Below are positions 55,417-64,000 of a stretch of 64,000 nt of DNA, piece after piece (the first letter of the stretch is position 1; each line of letters begins with the position of its first letter). The DNA is from Pseudoalteromonas sp. R3. Its GTDB lineage: Bacteria; Pseudomonadota; Gammaproteobacteria; Enterobacterales; Alteromonadaceae. Both the position numbers and the translations under genes were made by a program. The notes under the pieces are model-generated. The model was not told the DNA's origin, made no database searches, and worked only from the letters and a program-made list of their open reading frames with translations. The stretch is from assembly GCF_004014715.1 (NCBI RefSeq), contig NZ_CP034835.1, positions 3,038,001-3,102,000 on the forward strand. The letters run 5' to 3'.

Positions 55417-57633
55417 TCAACATGCTGGGACGTCCAGGATAAGCGCGATACCACCATCAGAAGTGATTGTTGCCCCGGCCATACCAGGTGTACCTTGCAA
55501 CAAGGCGTCAAGCGGTTTAATTACCACCTCTTCCTGGCCGATAAGAGAATCAACAACAAACCCAACCTGCTTGGTGCCCATCTGAACGATGACAACGTGC
55601 CCTTCAGCCTTGCGAGCGCCTCTGTCAGCACCTTTCACAAGCCAGTGCTCCAGGTAGAACAAAGGGATGGCCTTTTCACGTACTATAATGGTCAGTTGCC
55701 CATCAACGACATTAGTCTTAGTCAAATCCAGGTGGAAAATTTCGCTCACGCCGGCAAGCGGCAGAGCAAATGTTTGCTGACCAATCATAACCATTAAGGT
55801 TGGCAAGATTGCCAATGTCAGAGGCACTTTGATTTCAAGGATAGTGCCCACGCCCAACTCAGACTGGATATTAACAGAACCATTGAGCTGAGTGATCTTG
55901 GTTTTGACCACATCCATACCCACACCTCGGCCAGAGATGTCGGAAATTTGTTCTTTGGTTGAGAAACCAGGTGCGAAAATGAGGTTGTATGCCTCGTTAT
56001 CTGATAAGCGACTTGCCTGATCAGAGTCAATAACACCTTTGCTGATAGCAATTTTCTTCAGCTTCTCAGGGTCCATACCTGCCCCATCGTCACGGATGGT
56101 CAACAGAATGTGGTCGCCCTCCTGAGATGCAGATAGCGTCACTGTACCGGTTCTTGATTTACCTGCGGCTTCACGCACGTCTGGCATTTCAATACCATGA
56201 TCCACTGAGTTTCGAACCAAGTGAACCAAGGGATCCGCAAGGGCTTCAACCAGGTTTTTATCCAGATCGGTATCTTCCCCTTCCAATACCAGGCTAATGT
56301 CTTTCTTAAGACTACGAGCCAAATCACGAACAACCCTGGGGAAGCGGCCAAATACTTTCTTAATTGGCTGCATCCGGGTCTTCATGACAGCACCCTGAAG
56401 GTCTGCTGTAACCACATCCAGGTTTGAAATTGCCTTGCCCATTGCTTCGCTGTTGGAGTTATTGGCCAAACTAACCAAGCGGTTACGCACTAACACTAAC
56501 TCACCGACCATATTCATGATCTCATCCAGGCGTTTGGTATCAACCCGAACTGTGGTTTCAGCTTGCGCGGCAGGTTTCTTCGCTACCGCTTTATTATCTG
56601 CTGCCGGCTTAGCCTCAGATGCGGGTTTTGCAGCTGGAGCTTTGGCTGCTGGCGCTGGCGCCGGTGCAGGTTTAGCTGCAGGTGCTGCCGGCTTAGGTTC
56701 TGGCTTAGGCGGTGCTTTTGCGGCTTCGCTAGGCGCAGCTACATCTGCTTCTGTTGACTTAGGCGCTTGCCCTTTACCGTGTAACTCATCCAGTAAGGCT
56801 TCAAATTCGTCGTCATTAATCTCGTCGTCATCACCACCCGACACAGGTGCCTTTTCAGCAGCTGCGGGTTGTTGTGGTGCCGGTGTGGGTGCTGCGGCAG
56901 CAGGTGTTGCACCAAATTGTCCAACGCCGTGTAGCTCGTCTAACAAACTGTCGAATTCGTCGTCGGTAATATCACCGTCATCGCTGCTCGGAGAGCTTGG
57001 TGCAGCGCTCGGCTTAGCCGGTTCTTGTGAAGCTGCCGATGGACCGTTTCCTGAACCGTGTAGTTCGTCCAGCAAACTCTCAAATTCTTCTTCGGATATT
57101 TCATCAATGCTGTCAGAGCTTTCACCAGAAGACTCGCTTACAGGATCGGACGGTGCATCAAAAAGCACATCGTCAGCACTGGGTGTCGCGACAACTGGCT
57201 CAGGCTCTGCAGCGGCTGGAGCAGCAATCACCTCATCTTCAGATTCCGGCTGACTAAGTTGGTGTAACACCTCCAACAAATGGGGATCAGCTGGCTCGGG
57301 TTGTTCGCGGTTTTGGATACACGAGAACATTTCGTTGATAGTGTCCAGTGACTGTAAAATCACATCCATCAACTCAGCCGTAACGTGACGCTGCCCTTGA
57401 CGTAGGACATCAAACACGTTTTCCGCACCATGACAGGCATCAACCAGTTCGGTCATGCTTAAGAAGCCAGCCCCCCCTTTGACGGTATGGAAGCCTCGGA
57501 AAATGGCATTTAACAGCTCTTTATCTTCCGGATTATTTTCTAGTTCGACAAGCTGCTCTGATAACTGTTCGAGTATTTCCCCAGCTTCAACAAGAAAGTC
57601 TTGTAAGATATCTTCATCGACTTCAAAGCTCAT
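55417..57633 (-). CDS. cheA: Chemotaxis histidine kinase CheA
   Basis: Central kinase of chemotaxis. ATG 57633 (MSFEVDEDILQDFLVEAG) is 9 nt after AGGAGAG and preferred over ATG 57639; length 738. The HPt domain has the phospho-site His49 in FRGFHTVKGGAGF. Residues 105-355 are a long, Pro/Ala/Glu-rich linker holding three copies of an acidic motif (ISEEEFESLLDELHG at 180-193, ITDDEFDSLLDELHG at 222-236, INDDEFEALLDELHG at 272-286). No folded P2 domain is apparent there. Dimerisation, HATPase (LVHLVRNSVDHGIE, DDGAGMD, GRGVGMDVVKT) and CheW-like P5 domains follow. The neighbouring ParP and ParC genes point to polar arrays. Confidence 0.96.
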   Translation of the reverse strand: MSFEVDEDILQDFLVEAGEILEQLSEQLVELENNPEDKELLNAIFRGFHTVKGGAGFLSMTELVDACHGAENVFDVLRQGQRHVTAELMDVILQSLDTINEMFSCIQNREQPEPADPHLLEVLHQLSQPESEDEVIAAPAAAEPEPVVATPSADDVLFDAPSDPVSESSGESSDSIDEISEEEFESLLDELHGSGNGPSAASQEPAKPSAAPSSPSSDDGDITDDEFDSLLDELHGVGQFGATPAAAAPTPAPQQPAAAEKAPVSGGDDDEINDDEFEALLDELHGKGQAPKSTEADVAAPSEAAKAPPKPEPKPAAPAAKPAPAPAPAAKAPAAKPASEAKPAADNKAVAKKPAAQAETTVRVDTKRLDEIMNMVGELVLVRNRLVSLANNSNSEAMGKAISNLDVVTADLQGAVMKTRMQPIKKVFGRFPRVVRDLARSLKKDISLVLEGEDTDLDKNLVEALADPLVHLVRNSVDHGIEMPDVREAAGKSRTGTVTLSASQEGDHILLTIRDDGAGMDPEKLKKIAISKGVIDSDQASRLSDNEAYNLIFAPGFSTKEQISDISGRGVGMDVVKTKITQLNGSVNIQSELGVGTILEIKVPLTLAILPTLMVMIGQQTFALPLAGVSEIFHLDLTKTNVVDGQLTIIVREKAIPLFYLEHWLVKGADRGARKAEGHVVIVQMGTKQVGFVVDSLIGQEEVVIKPLDALLQGTPGMAGATITSDGGIALILDVPAC

Positions 57634-57648
57634 TCGCATACTCTCCTA

Positions 57649-58419
57649 TTAGAAGCCCAAACTAGACAACAGGTCATCAACTTCGTCCTGCCCGGATACG
57701 ACATCATCTCGAGACTCAGCGTCCATTATTGGACCCTCTGGACCTGATAACTCATCAGCAACGGGGGTGGCTTTAGTTTGTGACTGCGGCTGGGCTGCAG
57801 TTTGTTGACTTTCATCTGCACTGCCGAATACAGTCAACAAGTGAATAAGGCTGTCTTCTACTTCACGAACCAGCTCTATAACACGCCGGATCACCTGTCC
57901 GGTTAAATCTTGATAATCTTGCGCCATCAGTACGTTGGTCATCAGACTCTGTAATTCATCTGTACGGCCTCTGGACGACTGCATAAAACTGTCAAGATCG
58001 TGACATAAAGATTTGAACTCTCCAAGCTGGATATCCCGGCTCATCAGTCTGTCCCAAGTGGGTTTGATTTCTGAGAGTTCATCGGCAAGTTCTTGGGCTA
58101 AGGGAAGACTCGCTTCTACGGCATCCATGGTTTTATTAGCCGCGCTTTCTGTCATCTCCATGACATAATTTAGGCGCTGCTTCGCATCTGGAATGGCTTC
58201 TGTCGTGAGATCAGCTAAACGGGTATCTAACTCAAAGTTTTTCAATGATTCATGAAGTTGTCGAGTCAGCTTACCCACTTCAGCGAATAGCTCTGATTGT
58301 TCTTTGTTAGTGGCCTCAATTAATATCTCATCAGCCTTTTCCTGCTCACCTTGTTCTAGGTATTCAACGAGCAGTTTAGCCTGTTCCAGAGTTATCTGTG
58401 GCACAGAAGATGTTGACAT
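57649..58419 (-). CDS. cheZ: Protein phosphatase CheZ
   Basis: Dephosphorylates CheY-P. The 256-residue protein is mostly a long helical hairpin with the catalytic region LMTNVLMAQDYQDLTGQVIRR, which includes the active Gln in QDYQDLTGQ. A linker of about 40 residues follows. The C-terminal CheY-binding peptide DEVDDLLSSLGF is at the very end, as in E. coli. It lies between cheY (19 nt) and cheA. Confidence 0.96.
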   Translation of the reverse strand: MSTSSVPQITLEQAKLLVEYLEQGEQEKADEILIEATNKEQSELFAEVGKLTRQLHESLKNFELDTRLADLTTEAIPDAKQRLNYVMEMTESAANKTMDAVEASLPLAQELADELSEIKPTWDRLMSRDIQLGEFKSLCHDLDSFMQSSRGRTDELQSLMTNVLMAQDYQDLTGQVIRRVIELVREVEDSLIHLLTVFGSADESQQTAAQPQSQTKATPVADELSGPEGPIMDAESRDDVVSGQDEVDDLLSSLGF

Positions 58420-58438
58420 AAGCCTACCCTTATCAATA

Positions 58439-58822
58439 CTAGCCTAAACGTTCGAACACTTTTTCTAGTTTGGTTTTCAGGGTTCCTGCCGTAAACGGTT
58501 TAACGATGTAACCATTAACTCCAGCCTGGGCAGCGGCAACGATTTGTTCTTTTTTCGCTTCTGCTGTAACCATAAGTACTGGGATGTGTTTAAGCTTGTC
58601 ATCAGCACGAATTGCGCGTAACAAATCGATACCTTGCATGCCCGGCATATTCCAGTCAGTTACGACGAAGTCGAAGTCCTGATTTTGCAACATTGGAAGT
58701 GCCGTACTGCCATCATCAGCCTCTTGAACATTGGTAAAGCCTAAGTCTCTTAGCAGGTTTTTGATTATTCTTCTCATCGTAGAGAAATCATCAACCACGA
58801 GAATTTTCATGTTCTTATCCAA
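58439..58822 (-). CDS. cheY: Chemotaxis response regulator CheY
   Basis: Receives phosphate from CheA and binds the flagellar switch. The 127-residue receiver has the acidic pair Asp11-Asp12, phospho-site Asp56 ([16 protein letters not shown]), conserved Thr in MVTAEA and Lys in YIVKPF. The start is TTG 58822 ([18 protein letters not shown]): a strong GGAGG lies 5 nt before it but 17 nt before the in-frame ATG 12 nt later. Confidence 0.96.
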   Translation of the reverse strand: MDKNMKILVVDDFSTMRRIIKNLLRDLGFTNVQEADDGSTALPMLQNQDFDFVVTDWNMPGMQGIDLLRAIRADDKLKHIPVLMVTAEAKKEQIVAAAQAGVNGYIVKPFTAGTLKTKLEKVFERLG

Positions 58823-58865
58823 AACTTCCTCCGGTGAGGTTTGAACCTATATTGTAAAACTTACT

Positions 58866-59600
58866 CTAATTGATCCAGTCATTGATCTTTGCACGAAGCT
58901 TGATCATTGCTTGACCGTGAATCTGACTCACTCGAGATTCGCTGACCTCTAAAATCGCGCCAATCTCTTTTAAATTCATCTCGTCGTTGTAATACAAAGA
59001 CAGCACCAAAGCATCGCGCTCAGGTAAAGTCTTGATAGCATTGACTAACGACTCGTTAAAGCGCTCATTTTTAACATTATTGAATGGTTTGTCTAGCGCA
59101 AAATCGTTGCCTGCGGGAGAAATTACGTCTTCGTCGACCCCAAGGTCTTCGATGCCGATAACTTTACTCGCATTCACATCATGTAAAATATGATGGTACT
59201 CATCCAGCGTAATATCAAGTTTTTCAGCGATTTCAGTATCTTTTGGTTCACGCCCAAGCTGAGATTCGAGCTCAGCAATGGCTTCTGCTACCATTCGGCC
59301 ATTTTTGTGGACAGAGCGTGGAGCCCAATCACCGCGGCGTATCTCGTCTATCATTGCGCCACGGATTCGAATACCTGCAAACGTTTCAAAGCTTGCCCCT
59401 TTGCTTGCGTCAAAATTTTTACAGGCTTCAATTAATCCAATCATGCCTGACTGAACTAAATCATCTAACTGAACACTGGCTGGTAACCTAGCTAACAAAT
59501 GACAGGCCACCTTTTTTACCAAAGGTGTATGACGCTCAACCACCTTGTGAAGGTGGTCCGTCGTTTGATATCCCGCCATGCGGTTGACCGGTGAAGCCAT
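58866..59600 (-). CDS. fliA: RNA polymerase sigma factor FliA (sigma 28)
   Basis: Flagellar sigma factor for late motility and chemotaxis genes, normally held by FlgM. The 244-residue protein has region 2 (VQLDDLVQSGMIGLIEACKNFD, FETFAGIRIRGAMIDEIRRGDWAPRS), a short region 3 and region 4 (ALVLSLYYNDEMNLKEIGAILEVSESRVSQIHGQAMIKLR). It is 2 nt from flhG. The order flhA-flhF-flhG-fliA-cheY matches polar flagellates such as Vibrio and Shewanella. Confidence 0.96.
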   Translation of the reverse strand: MASPVNRMAGYQTTDHLHKVVERHTPLVKKVACHLLARLPASVQLDDLVQSGMIGLIEACKNFDASKGASFETFAGIRIRGAMIDEIRRGDWAPRSVHKNGRMVAEAIAELESQLGREPKDTEIAEKLDITLDEYHHILHDVNASKVIGIEDLGVDEDVISPAGNDFALDKPFNNVKNERFNESLVNAIKTLPERDALVLSLYYNDEMNLKEIGAILEVSESRVSQIHGQAMIKLRAKINDWIN

Positions 59601-59602
59601 CG

Positions 59603-60463
59603 TTAACCGTTTACCAGTTGCTCAATAAAGAATTCCAAATGACCTGATGGTTGATGGGGGATGGGCCACTTGACAGCTTTGCTTGCCAGGCCTCTGAATG
59701 CCACGGCAGCAGGTGAATTGGGGAAAAGCTCAACGATGGTTTTTTGACGTCGCGAAGATTTACGCATATTTTCGTCAAACGGAATCGTTGCAACCAGTTC
59801 CAGAGCAACATCTAAAAACCGGTCGGTGACTTTGGATAGTTTTGCGAAAAGCTCTTGCCCTTCTCTTAAACTGCGTACCATATTGGCCACAATTTTAAAC
59901 TTATACACTCCATGCTCGCGGCTTAGGACTTTGATCAACGCGTAAGCATCGGTAATCGAAGTCGGCTCGTCGCATACCACGACCAACACGTCTTGAGCAG
60001 CACGAGAAAAGCTCAAAACCATGTCTGAAATACCTGCTGCGGTATCGACAATTAAAATGTCAAATTCGCTACTGAGTTCACTGAACGCACGTATTAGCCC
60101 AGCATGCTCGGCAGGTGTTAACTCCACCATACTTTGCGAGCCAGACGTCGCAGGTACGATGCGGATGCCAGCAGGCCCCTCAACCAAGATTTCGTCTAGT
60201 TCACATTCTCCAGACAAAACATGAGATAAATTTTTCTCTACCCGTAAGCCCAACATAACATCACAATTGGCCAAACCTAAGTCAGCATCAAGCACCAAGA
60301 CCCGATTACCCTGCTGTCCTAATGCAATGGCAGTGTTAAGGGATACATTGGTTTTACCTACACCACCTTTACCACCAGTCACTGCGATTACTTTTACACT
60401 GTGGTTATTTTTTTGGTTCATTCTCCGCAGGCCACTTGCTTGATCTAAAACTGTATTAATCAT
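59603..60463 (-). CDS. flhG: MinD-like ATPase FlhG (FleN), flagellar number regulator
   Basis: Limits flagellum number and works against FlhF. The 286-residue protein has the N-terminal DQASGLRRM motif, known in FlhG to stimulate the FlhF GTPase. A deviant Walker A (GGKGGVGKTNVSLN) follows, then DADLGLANCDVMLG and the switch region LIVDTAAGISD. A C-terminal amphipathic helix (GHLEFFIEQLV) ends the protein. It overlaps the flhF stop by 8 nt, so translation is probably coupled. Confidence 0.95.
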   Translation of the reverse strand: MINTVLDQASGLRRMNQKNNHSVKVIAVTGGKGGVGKTNVSLNTAIALGQQGNRVLVLDADLGLANCDVMLGLRVEKNLSHVLSGECELDEILVEGPAGIRIVPATSGSQSMVELTPAEHAGLIRAFSELSSEFDILIVDTAAGISDMVLSFSRAAQDVLVVVCDEPTSITDAYALIKVLSREHGVYKFKIVANMVRSLREGQELFAKLSKVTDRFLDVALELVATIPFDENMRKSSRRQKTIVELFPNSPAAVAFRGLASKAVKWPIPHQPSGHLEFFIEQLVNG

Positions 60464-61979
60464 ACATTCCTACTGTCTGGGACGCCACTGGTACACGTCG
60501 CGAATGTTGCGCTTTTGTTCTCTTTAAATACAATTGCTCAGCCTTTTTGACTAACTTCTGAGCGTTTGCCACGCGAATGTCTTCAGGCACTCGCTGACCA
60601 TTGGTAAGATACCCTATTGGCAGACGATTTTGAATCGCTATGCTAATAATCTCGCCTAAACTTAGACTTTCATCAAGTTTTGTAAAAATACAACCACTTA
60701 AATTGACTTTTTTGAAGTGGTTTACGGTCTCTTGCAGTACATGCATTTGTGCTGTTGCACTTAATACTAGGTAGCTGCGAATGTCAACACGGCTACTGCG
60801 CATCAGAGTGTTCAACTGTTCGGTTAAACGTAAGTCGCGCTGACTCATCCCTGCCGTGTCTATTAATATTAGACGCTTATTACGTAAATGATAAAGAACC
60901 TCTGCAAGTTCATTGGCATCTTTTACTTGCTTAACGGGACAACCAATGATCCGACCATACGTTGCCAATTGCTCATAAGCACCGATACGGTAGGTATCTG
61001 TAGTGATCAGTGCCACATTGTCAGCACCATATTTTTGGGCACCCAGCGCTGCAAGTTTTGCAACAGTTGTTGTTTTTCCTACCCCAGTTGGTCCAACCAT
61101 GGCGTACACACCACCCTGACGCAAGATATCGTTGTTAGTTGTATGCATCTGATTGACAACCATATTAAGCAACGCATTCCACGCTTCTTTGCGAGAGACA
61201 TCATCAGGAATAAAACAAGCCATCTGTTCAGCAACTTCTGCACCGATCCCCATGCCTTTTAGACGGTCGACAAGACAAGCACGAGTTGGATCTCGACGTG
61301 CCATTTCCTGAGTCATCAGGCCGGATAACTGAAACTCAAGTAGCTGGCGGATCGCGTTCATTTCATCACGCATAGAAGACATTTCATCATCGTTTGCTTT
61401 TTTCTGCGCAGCAGGTTCGTCACCAAAGCCCTGCTCCAGATCATCACCAAACTCCCAGGATGTGCTTTCCTGGCGTGCGTCAAAACTATGACTCGGTGTC
61501 TCATAGCGCTGTTGACGTGCTGCCTGAGGCATGGCCTGAGCAGGGGCTTCACTGCGTTGTTGAGAGCCAAACATATCGTCGGTGTTGATTCCAGATTGAG
61601 AAAACATCGAAGCAAGCTCAGGCGACTTAGGACGAGGGGCTTGGCGCTCAAGCAAGGCTTCTAGACTGTCTGCAACCTGTGCCTGTTTTTGCGGTTCGGC
61701 ACGACGAGGTTGAGGGCGAACCATTCTGGCTGCTTGATTATAGCCTTGCTGTGCACTTTGCTGAGGTGCAACCTGACGAGGGGCAACTTGCGCAGCTGGC
61801 TGTTGAGGCGCAGTCTGAGGCTGTGGAGCAGGTGTGCGGTCATTATCAACTGCAGCAACGATCTCTACACCGTCAGCCAGCTTCTTGTTTGACATAATTA
61901 CCGCATCAGCGCCTAGCTCTTCTTTCACTTCTTTCAAAGCAGTACGCATATCTTTTGCAAAAAAACGTTTGATTTTCAT
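60456..61979 (-). CDS. flhF: SRP-like GTPase FlhF, flagellar polar positioning
   Basis: Marks the cell pole for flagellum assembly. The 507-residue protein has the conserved N terminus MKIKRFFAKDMRTALKEV. A Gln/Pro-rich disordered B domain (about 50-190) follows. The NG domain has VGPTGVGKTTTVAKLAA near residue 295, DTYRIGAYEQLATYGRI, LIDTAGMSQRD and TKLDES. It lies 20 nt after flhA and overlaps flhG. Confidence 0.96.
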   Translation of the reverse strand: MKIKRFFAKDMRTALKEVKEELGADAVIMSNKKLADGVEIVAAVDNDRTPAPQPQTAPQQPAAQVAPRQVAPQQSAQQGYNQAARMVRPQPRRAEPQKQAQVADSLEALLERQAPRPKSPELASMFSQSGINTDDMFGSQQRSEAPAQAMPQAARQQRYETPSHSFDARQESTSWEFGDDLEQGFGDEPAAQKKANDDEMSSMRDEMNAIRQLLEFQLSGLMTQEMARRDPTRACLVDRLKGMGIGAEVAEQMACFIPDDVSRKEAWNALLNMVVNQMHTTNNDILRQGGVYAMVGPTGVGKTTTVAKLAALGAQKYGADNVALITTDTYRIGAYEQLATYGRIIGCPVKQVKDANELAEVLYHLRNKRLILIDTAGMSQRDLRLTEQLNTLMRSSRVDIRSYLVLSATAQMHVLQETVNHFKKVNLSGCIFTKLDESLSLGEIISIAIQNRLPIGYLTNGQRVPEDIRVANAQKLVKKAEQLYLKRTKAQHSRRVPVASQTVGMYD

Positions 61980-61999
61980 GGTCAGCCCCTTCTAGTCCT

Positions 62000-64000
62000 C
62001 TACTGTCCAACTGAGCTCACTATCTTAATTTGTCTTTCATCCGGCACTTCCTGATACGACATGACTCTGAGTCCCGGGATGGTGTGTTTTACAAATCGTG
62101 ACAGCACACTTCTTAACATACCTGAGGTTAATAAGATGGACGGCTCGCCGAGCATTTCTTGCGTTTGATGGGCTTCTCTTAATGAACCTTGAAGCCGCTC
62201 TGCAAGGCCTGGCTCTATGCCTGCCCCCTCATCACCTGCGTTCTGAAGTGACTTATGCAACATCTGTTCCAACTCAGGCGCCAATGTTATGACAGGGATT
62301 TCATCAGCCCCGCCAACCGCATCCTGAACGATGAGTCGGCGCAGTGAAATTCGCACCGCAGCCGTTAATACATCGGGGTCCTGACTGCGCGGCCCATACT
62401 CAACCAGAGTCTGAACAATGGAGCGCATATCACGAATTGCAACGCCTTCGTTTAACAGGTTTTGTAGCACTTTTACTACAGTGGTCAGAGGTAATACATC
62501 CGGCACCAGACCTTCAACCAGGCGAGGATGACTCTTGGCCAGCATATCCAGCAGGTTCTGAACTTCTTCATGACCCAACAGTAAGGACGCATTGTTGGTC
62601 AACAGCTGACTAATATGTGTGGCAACCACCGTGGCGGCATCCACAACGGTATAACCCAGTGAATGAGCCTCGTCTTTCTGCTCTGGTTTGATCCACACAG
62701 CTTCCAGACCGAAAGCCGGATCTTTAGTAGCAACGCCATTAATTGGACCAAAAACCTGGCCCGGGTTGATCGCGAGCTCATCACCATGCTTCAGTTCGCC
62801 ATCTCCTGAGCCCACACCCATCAGGGTAATACGGTAAGCGTTCGGGTCCAGCTCCAGGTTGTCACGGATATGAACTGGTGGTACAAGGAAACCGAGCTCC
62901 TGTGACAGCTTCTTACGCACCCCTTTAATACGATTCAACAATTCGCCACCCTGAGACTGATCAACCAGCGGGATCAGGCGATAGCCCACTTCCAGGCCTA
63001 TCACATCCACCGGTTGTACATCATCCCAACCTAATTCTTTTTGTTCCTGCTGCTGAGCAGCAACAGCGCCGCCTTTCGATTCTTCAGCTTCCTGCTCTTG
63101 TGCTTTAAGTTTTTGTTGGTGTGAATAGTAAGCCAGATAGCCAATGAGTGCGCCTAAGCCCAGAAATGCAACATGTGGCATACCAGGTACTAATCCCATG
63201 ACAATCAGGATCCCTGCTGCGATAGACAAGGATTTCTCGTTGCCTAGCTGCTGGGTCATTTGCTCGCCCATGTTGTGTGATTCGTTCTGACGAGTTACAA
63301 CAATCGCAGTACCAATTGACAATAATAACGAAGGAAGCTGAGCAACCAGACCATCACCTATCGTAAGTAAGGTATAGACTTCCATGGCTCTGCCAAAGCT
63401 CAAGTCATGCTGCACCATGCCCACAAACAGACCGCCAATGATGTTAATGGCGAGGATCACAATGCCCGCTATCGCATCGCCTTTTACGAACTTACTGGCA
63501 CCATCCATCGAGCCATAAAAGTCAGCTTCACGGGTTACTTCTTCACGCCTTGCTCTGGCTTCGTCTGCCGAAATGAAACCGGCATTCAGGTCTGCGTCAA
63601 TTGCCATTTGTTTACCGGGCATCGCGTCGAGGGTAAAACGGGCTGATACTTCGGAGATACGGCCAGCACCTTTGGTGATAACCACAAAGTTTATGATAAT
63701 GAGGATCAGGAAAACCACCAGACCAACCGCGTAGTTACCGCCGATTACAACGGAGCCAAACGCTTCGATCACCTTACCGGCTGCGTCTCCACCGTTATGA
63801 CCTTCCAGCAGTACCACCCGGGTACTGGCGACGTTCAGTGCTAATCGCAAAATCGTCGCGATCAGCAATACTGAGGGAAACATGCCAAATTCAAGCGGCT
63901 TCATGGTGTAAACTGTCACTAACAGAACAACCAATGCCAGGGCGATATTGAACGAAAACAAGATATCAAGCAGGAAAGGAGGCATAGGTAACACCACCAT
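62000..64000 (-). CDS. flhA: Flagellar biosynthesis protein FlhA (5' end cut off)
   Basis: Core membrane protein of the flagellar type III export gate. The visible 666 codons run open to the window end, missing perhaps the first 30 residues. The membrane half includes MKPLEFGMFPSVLLIATILRLALNVASTR and the cytoplasmic-loop motif GRISEVSARFTLDAMPGKQMAID, with MDGASKFVKGDAIAG. The soluble C-terminal domain ends RVMSYQEVPDERQIKIVSSVGQ. It is the first gene seen of the che/fla operon; the start and its promoter are outside the window. Confidence 0.97.
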   Translation of the reverse strand: MVVLPMPPFLLDILFSFNIALALVVLLVTVYTMKPLEFGMFPSVLLIATILRLALNVASTRVVLLEGHNGGDAAGKVIEAFGSVVIGGNYAVGLVVFLILIIINFVVITKGAGRISEVSARFTLDAMPGKQMAIDADLNAGFISADEARARREEVTREADFYGSMDGASKFVKGDAIAGIVILAINIIGGLFVGMVQHDLSFGRAMEVYTLLTIGDGLVAQLPSLLLSIGTAIVVTRQNESHNMGEQMTQQLGNEKSLSIAAGILIVMGLVPGMPHVAFLGLGALIGYLAYYSHQQKLKAQEQEAEESKGGAVAAQQQEQKELGWDDVQPVDVIGLEVGYRLIPLVDQSQGGELLNRIKGVRKKLSQELGFLVPPVHIRDNLELDPNAYRITLMGVGSGDGELKHGDELAINPGQVFGPINGVATKDPAFGLEAVWIKPEQKDEAHSLGYTVVDAATVVATHISQLLTNNASLLLGHEEVQNLLDMLAKSHPRLVEGLVPDVLPLTTVVKVLQNLLNEGVAIRDMRSIVQTLVEYGPRSQDPDVLTAAVRISLRRLIVQDAVGGADEIPVITLAPELEQMLHKSLQNAGDEGAGIEPGLAERLQGSLREAHQTQEMLGEPSILLTSGMLRSVLSRFVKHTIPGLRVMSYQEVPDERQIKIVSSVGQ

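Noticed and set aside
56435..57253. Long plus-strand open frame (272 codons) opposite cheA
   Set aside because: It is the antisense of the Pro/Ala/Glu-rich CheA linker; its Ala/Gly/Ser-rich product is a by-product of that base composition, and cheA is clearly the real gene.
1..64000. tRNA, rRNA, CRISPR array, integrase or transposase genes
   Set aside because: Reading both strands, I saw no cloverleaf-like sequence, no regularly spaced repeats and no recombinase motifs. A dedicated covariance-model search was not possible here.

Overview
The window looks like a chromosomal segment of a marine gammaproteobacterium of the order Alteromonadales, most likely Pseudoalteromonas. This is inferred from gene content, gene order and protein similarity recalled from memory; no database was searched. 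It carries a polar-flagellum type chemotaxis/flagellar cluster (flhA-flhF-flhG-fliA-cheY-cheZ-cheA-cheB-parC-parP-cheW) next to a System I cytochrome c maturation cluster, and the classic envelope cluster running from rpsB to accA.

Region 1 (1-19.3 kb, minus strand). In transcription order: rpsB-tsf, pyrH-frr, uppS-cdsA-dxr-rseP-bamA-skp-lpxD-fabZ-lpxA, then lpxB-rnhB-dnaE-accA (cut by the window start). It joins translation factors, isoprenoid carrier and phospholipid precursor synthesis, outer-membrane assembly, lipid A synthesis, the replicative polymerase and fatty acid synthesis. Hairpin terminators split it after tsf, after frr and after lpxA. A good sigma70 promoter with a GC-rich discriminator precedes rpsB.

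Region 2 (19.3-24 kb, plus strand). map, glnD and dapD, with a 162-bp repeat element between map and glnD. A longer relative of this repeat lies 30 kb away.

Region 3 (24-40.2 kb, mixed strands, accessory). A TonB-dependent receptor with a 7TM-AraC regulator; a heme-binding/nitrobindin-like protein; two small XRE regulators; an azoreductase facing a LysR regulator; a small operon with a 59-residue double-glycine peptide and two unknown membrane proteins; putP; an EAL-HDOD protein; a copper-type TonB receptor converging on a beta-propeller-like lipoprotein.

Region 4 (40.3-48.1 kb, minus strand). ccmABCDEFGHI followed directly by mlaA. Region 5 (48.1-51.4 kb, plus strand): a FliK-like protein, the second repeat copy and an FhlB-like export-switch domain. 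Region 6 (51.5-64 kb, minus strand): the che/fla cluster, ending in flhA, which is cut by the window end.

Four genes (cdsA, the TonB receptor, the heme-binding-like gene and azoR) are each broken by one apparent missing base in a G or C run. Because cdsA is normally essential, sequence error is the simplest explanation. The most novel-looking items are the double-glycine peptide operon at 31.8-33.0 kb, whose peptide carries the same 12-residue motif twice, and a CheA whose linker carries three FliM-like motifs where a CheY-binding P2 domain would be expected. No tRNA, rRNA, CRISPR array or transposase gene was recognised.
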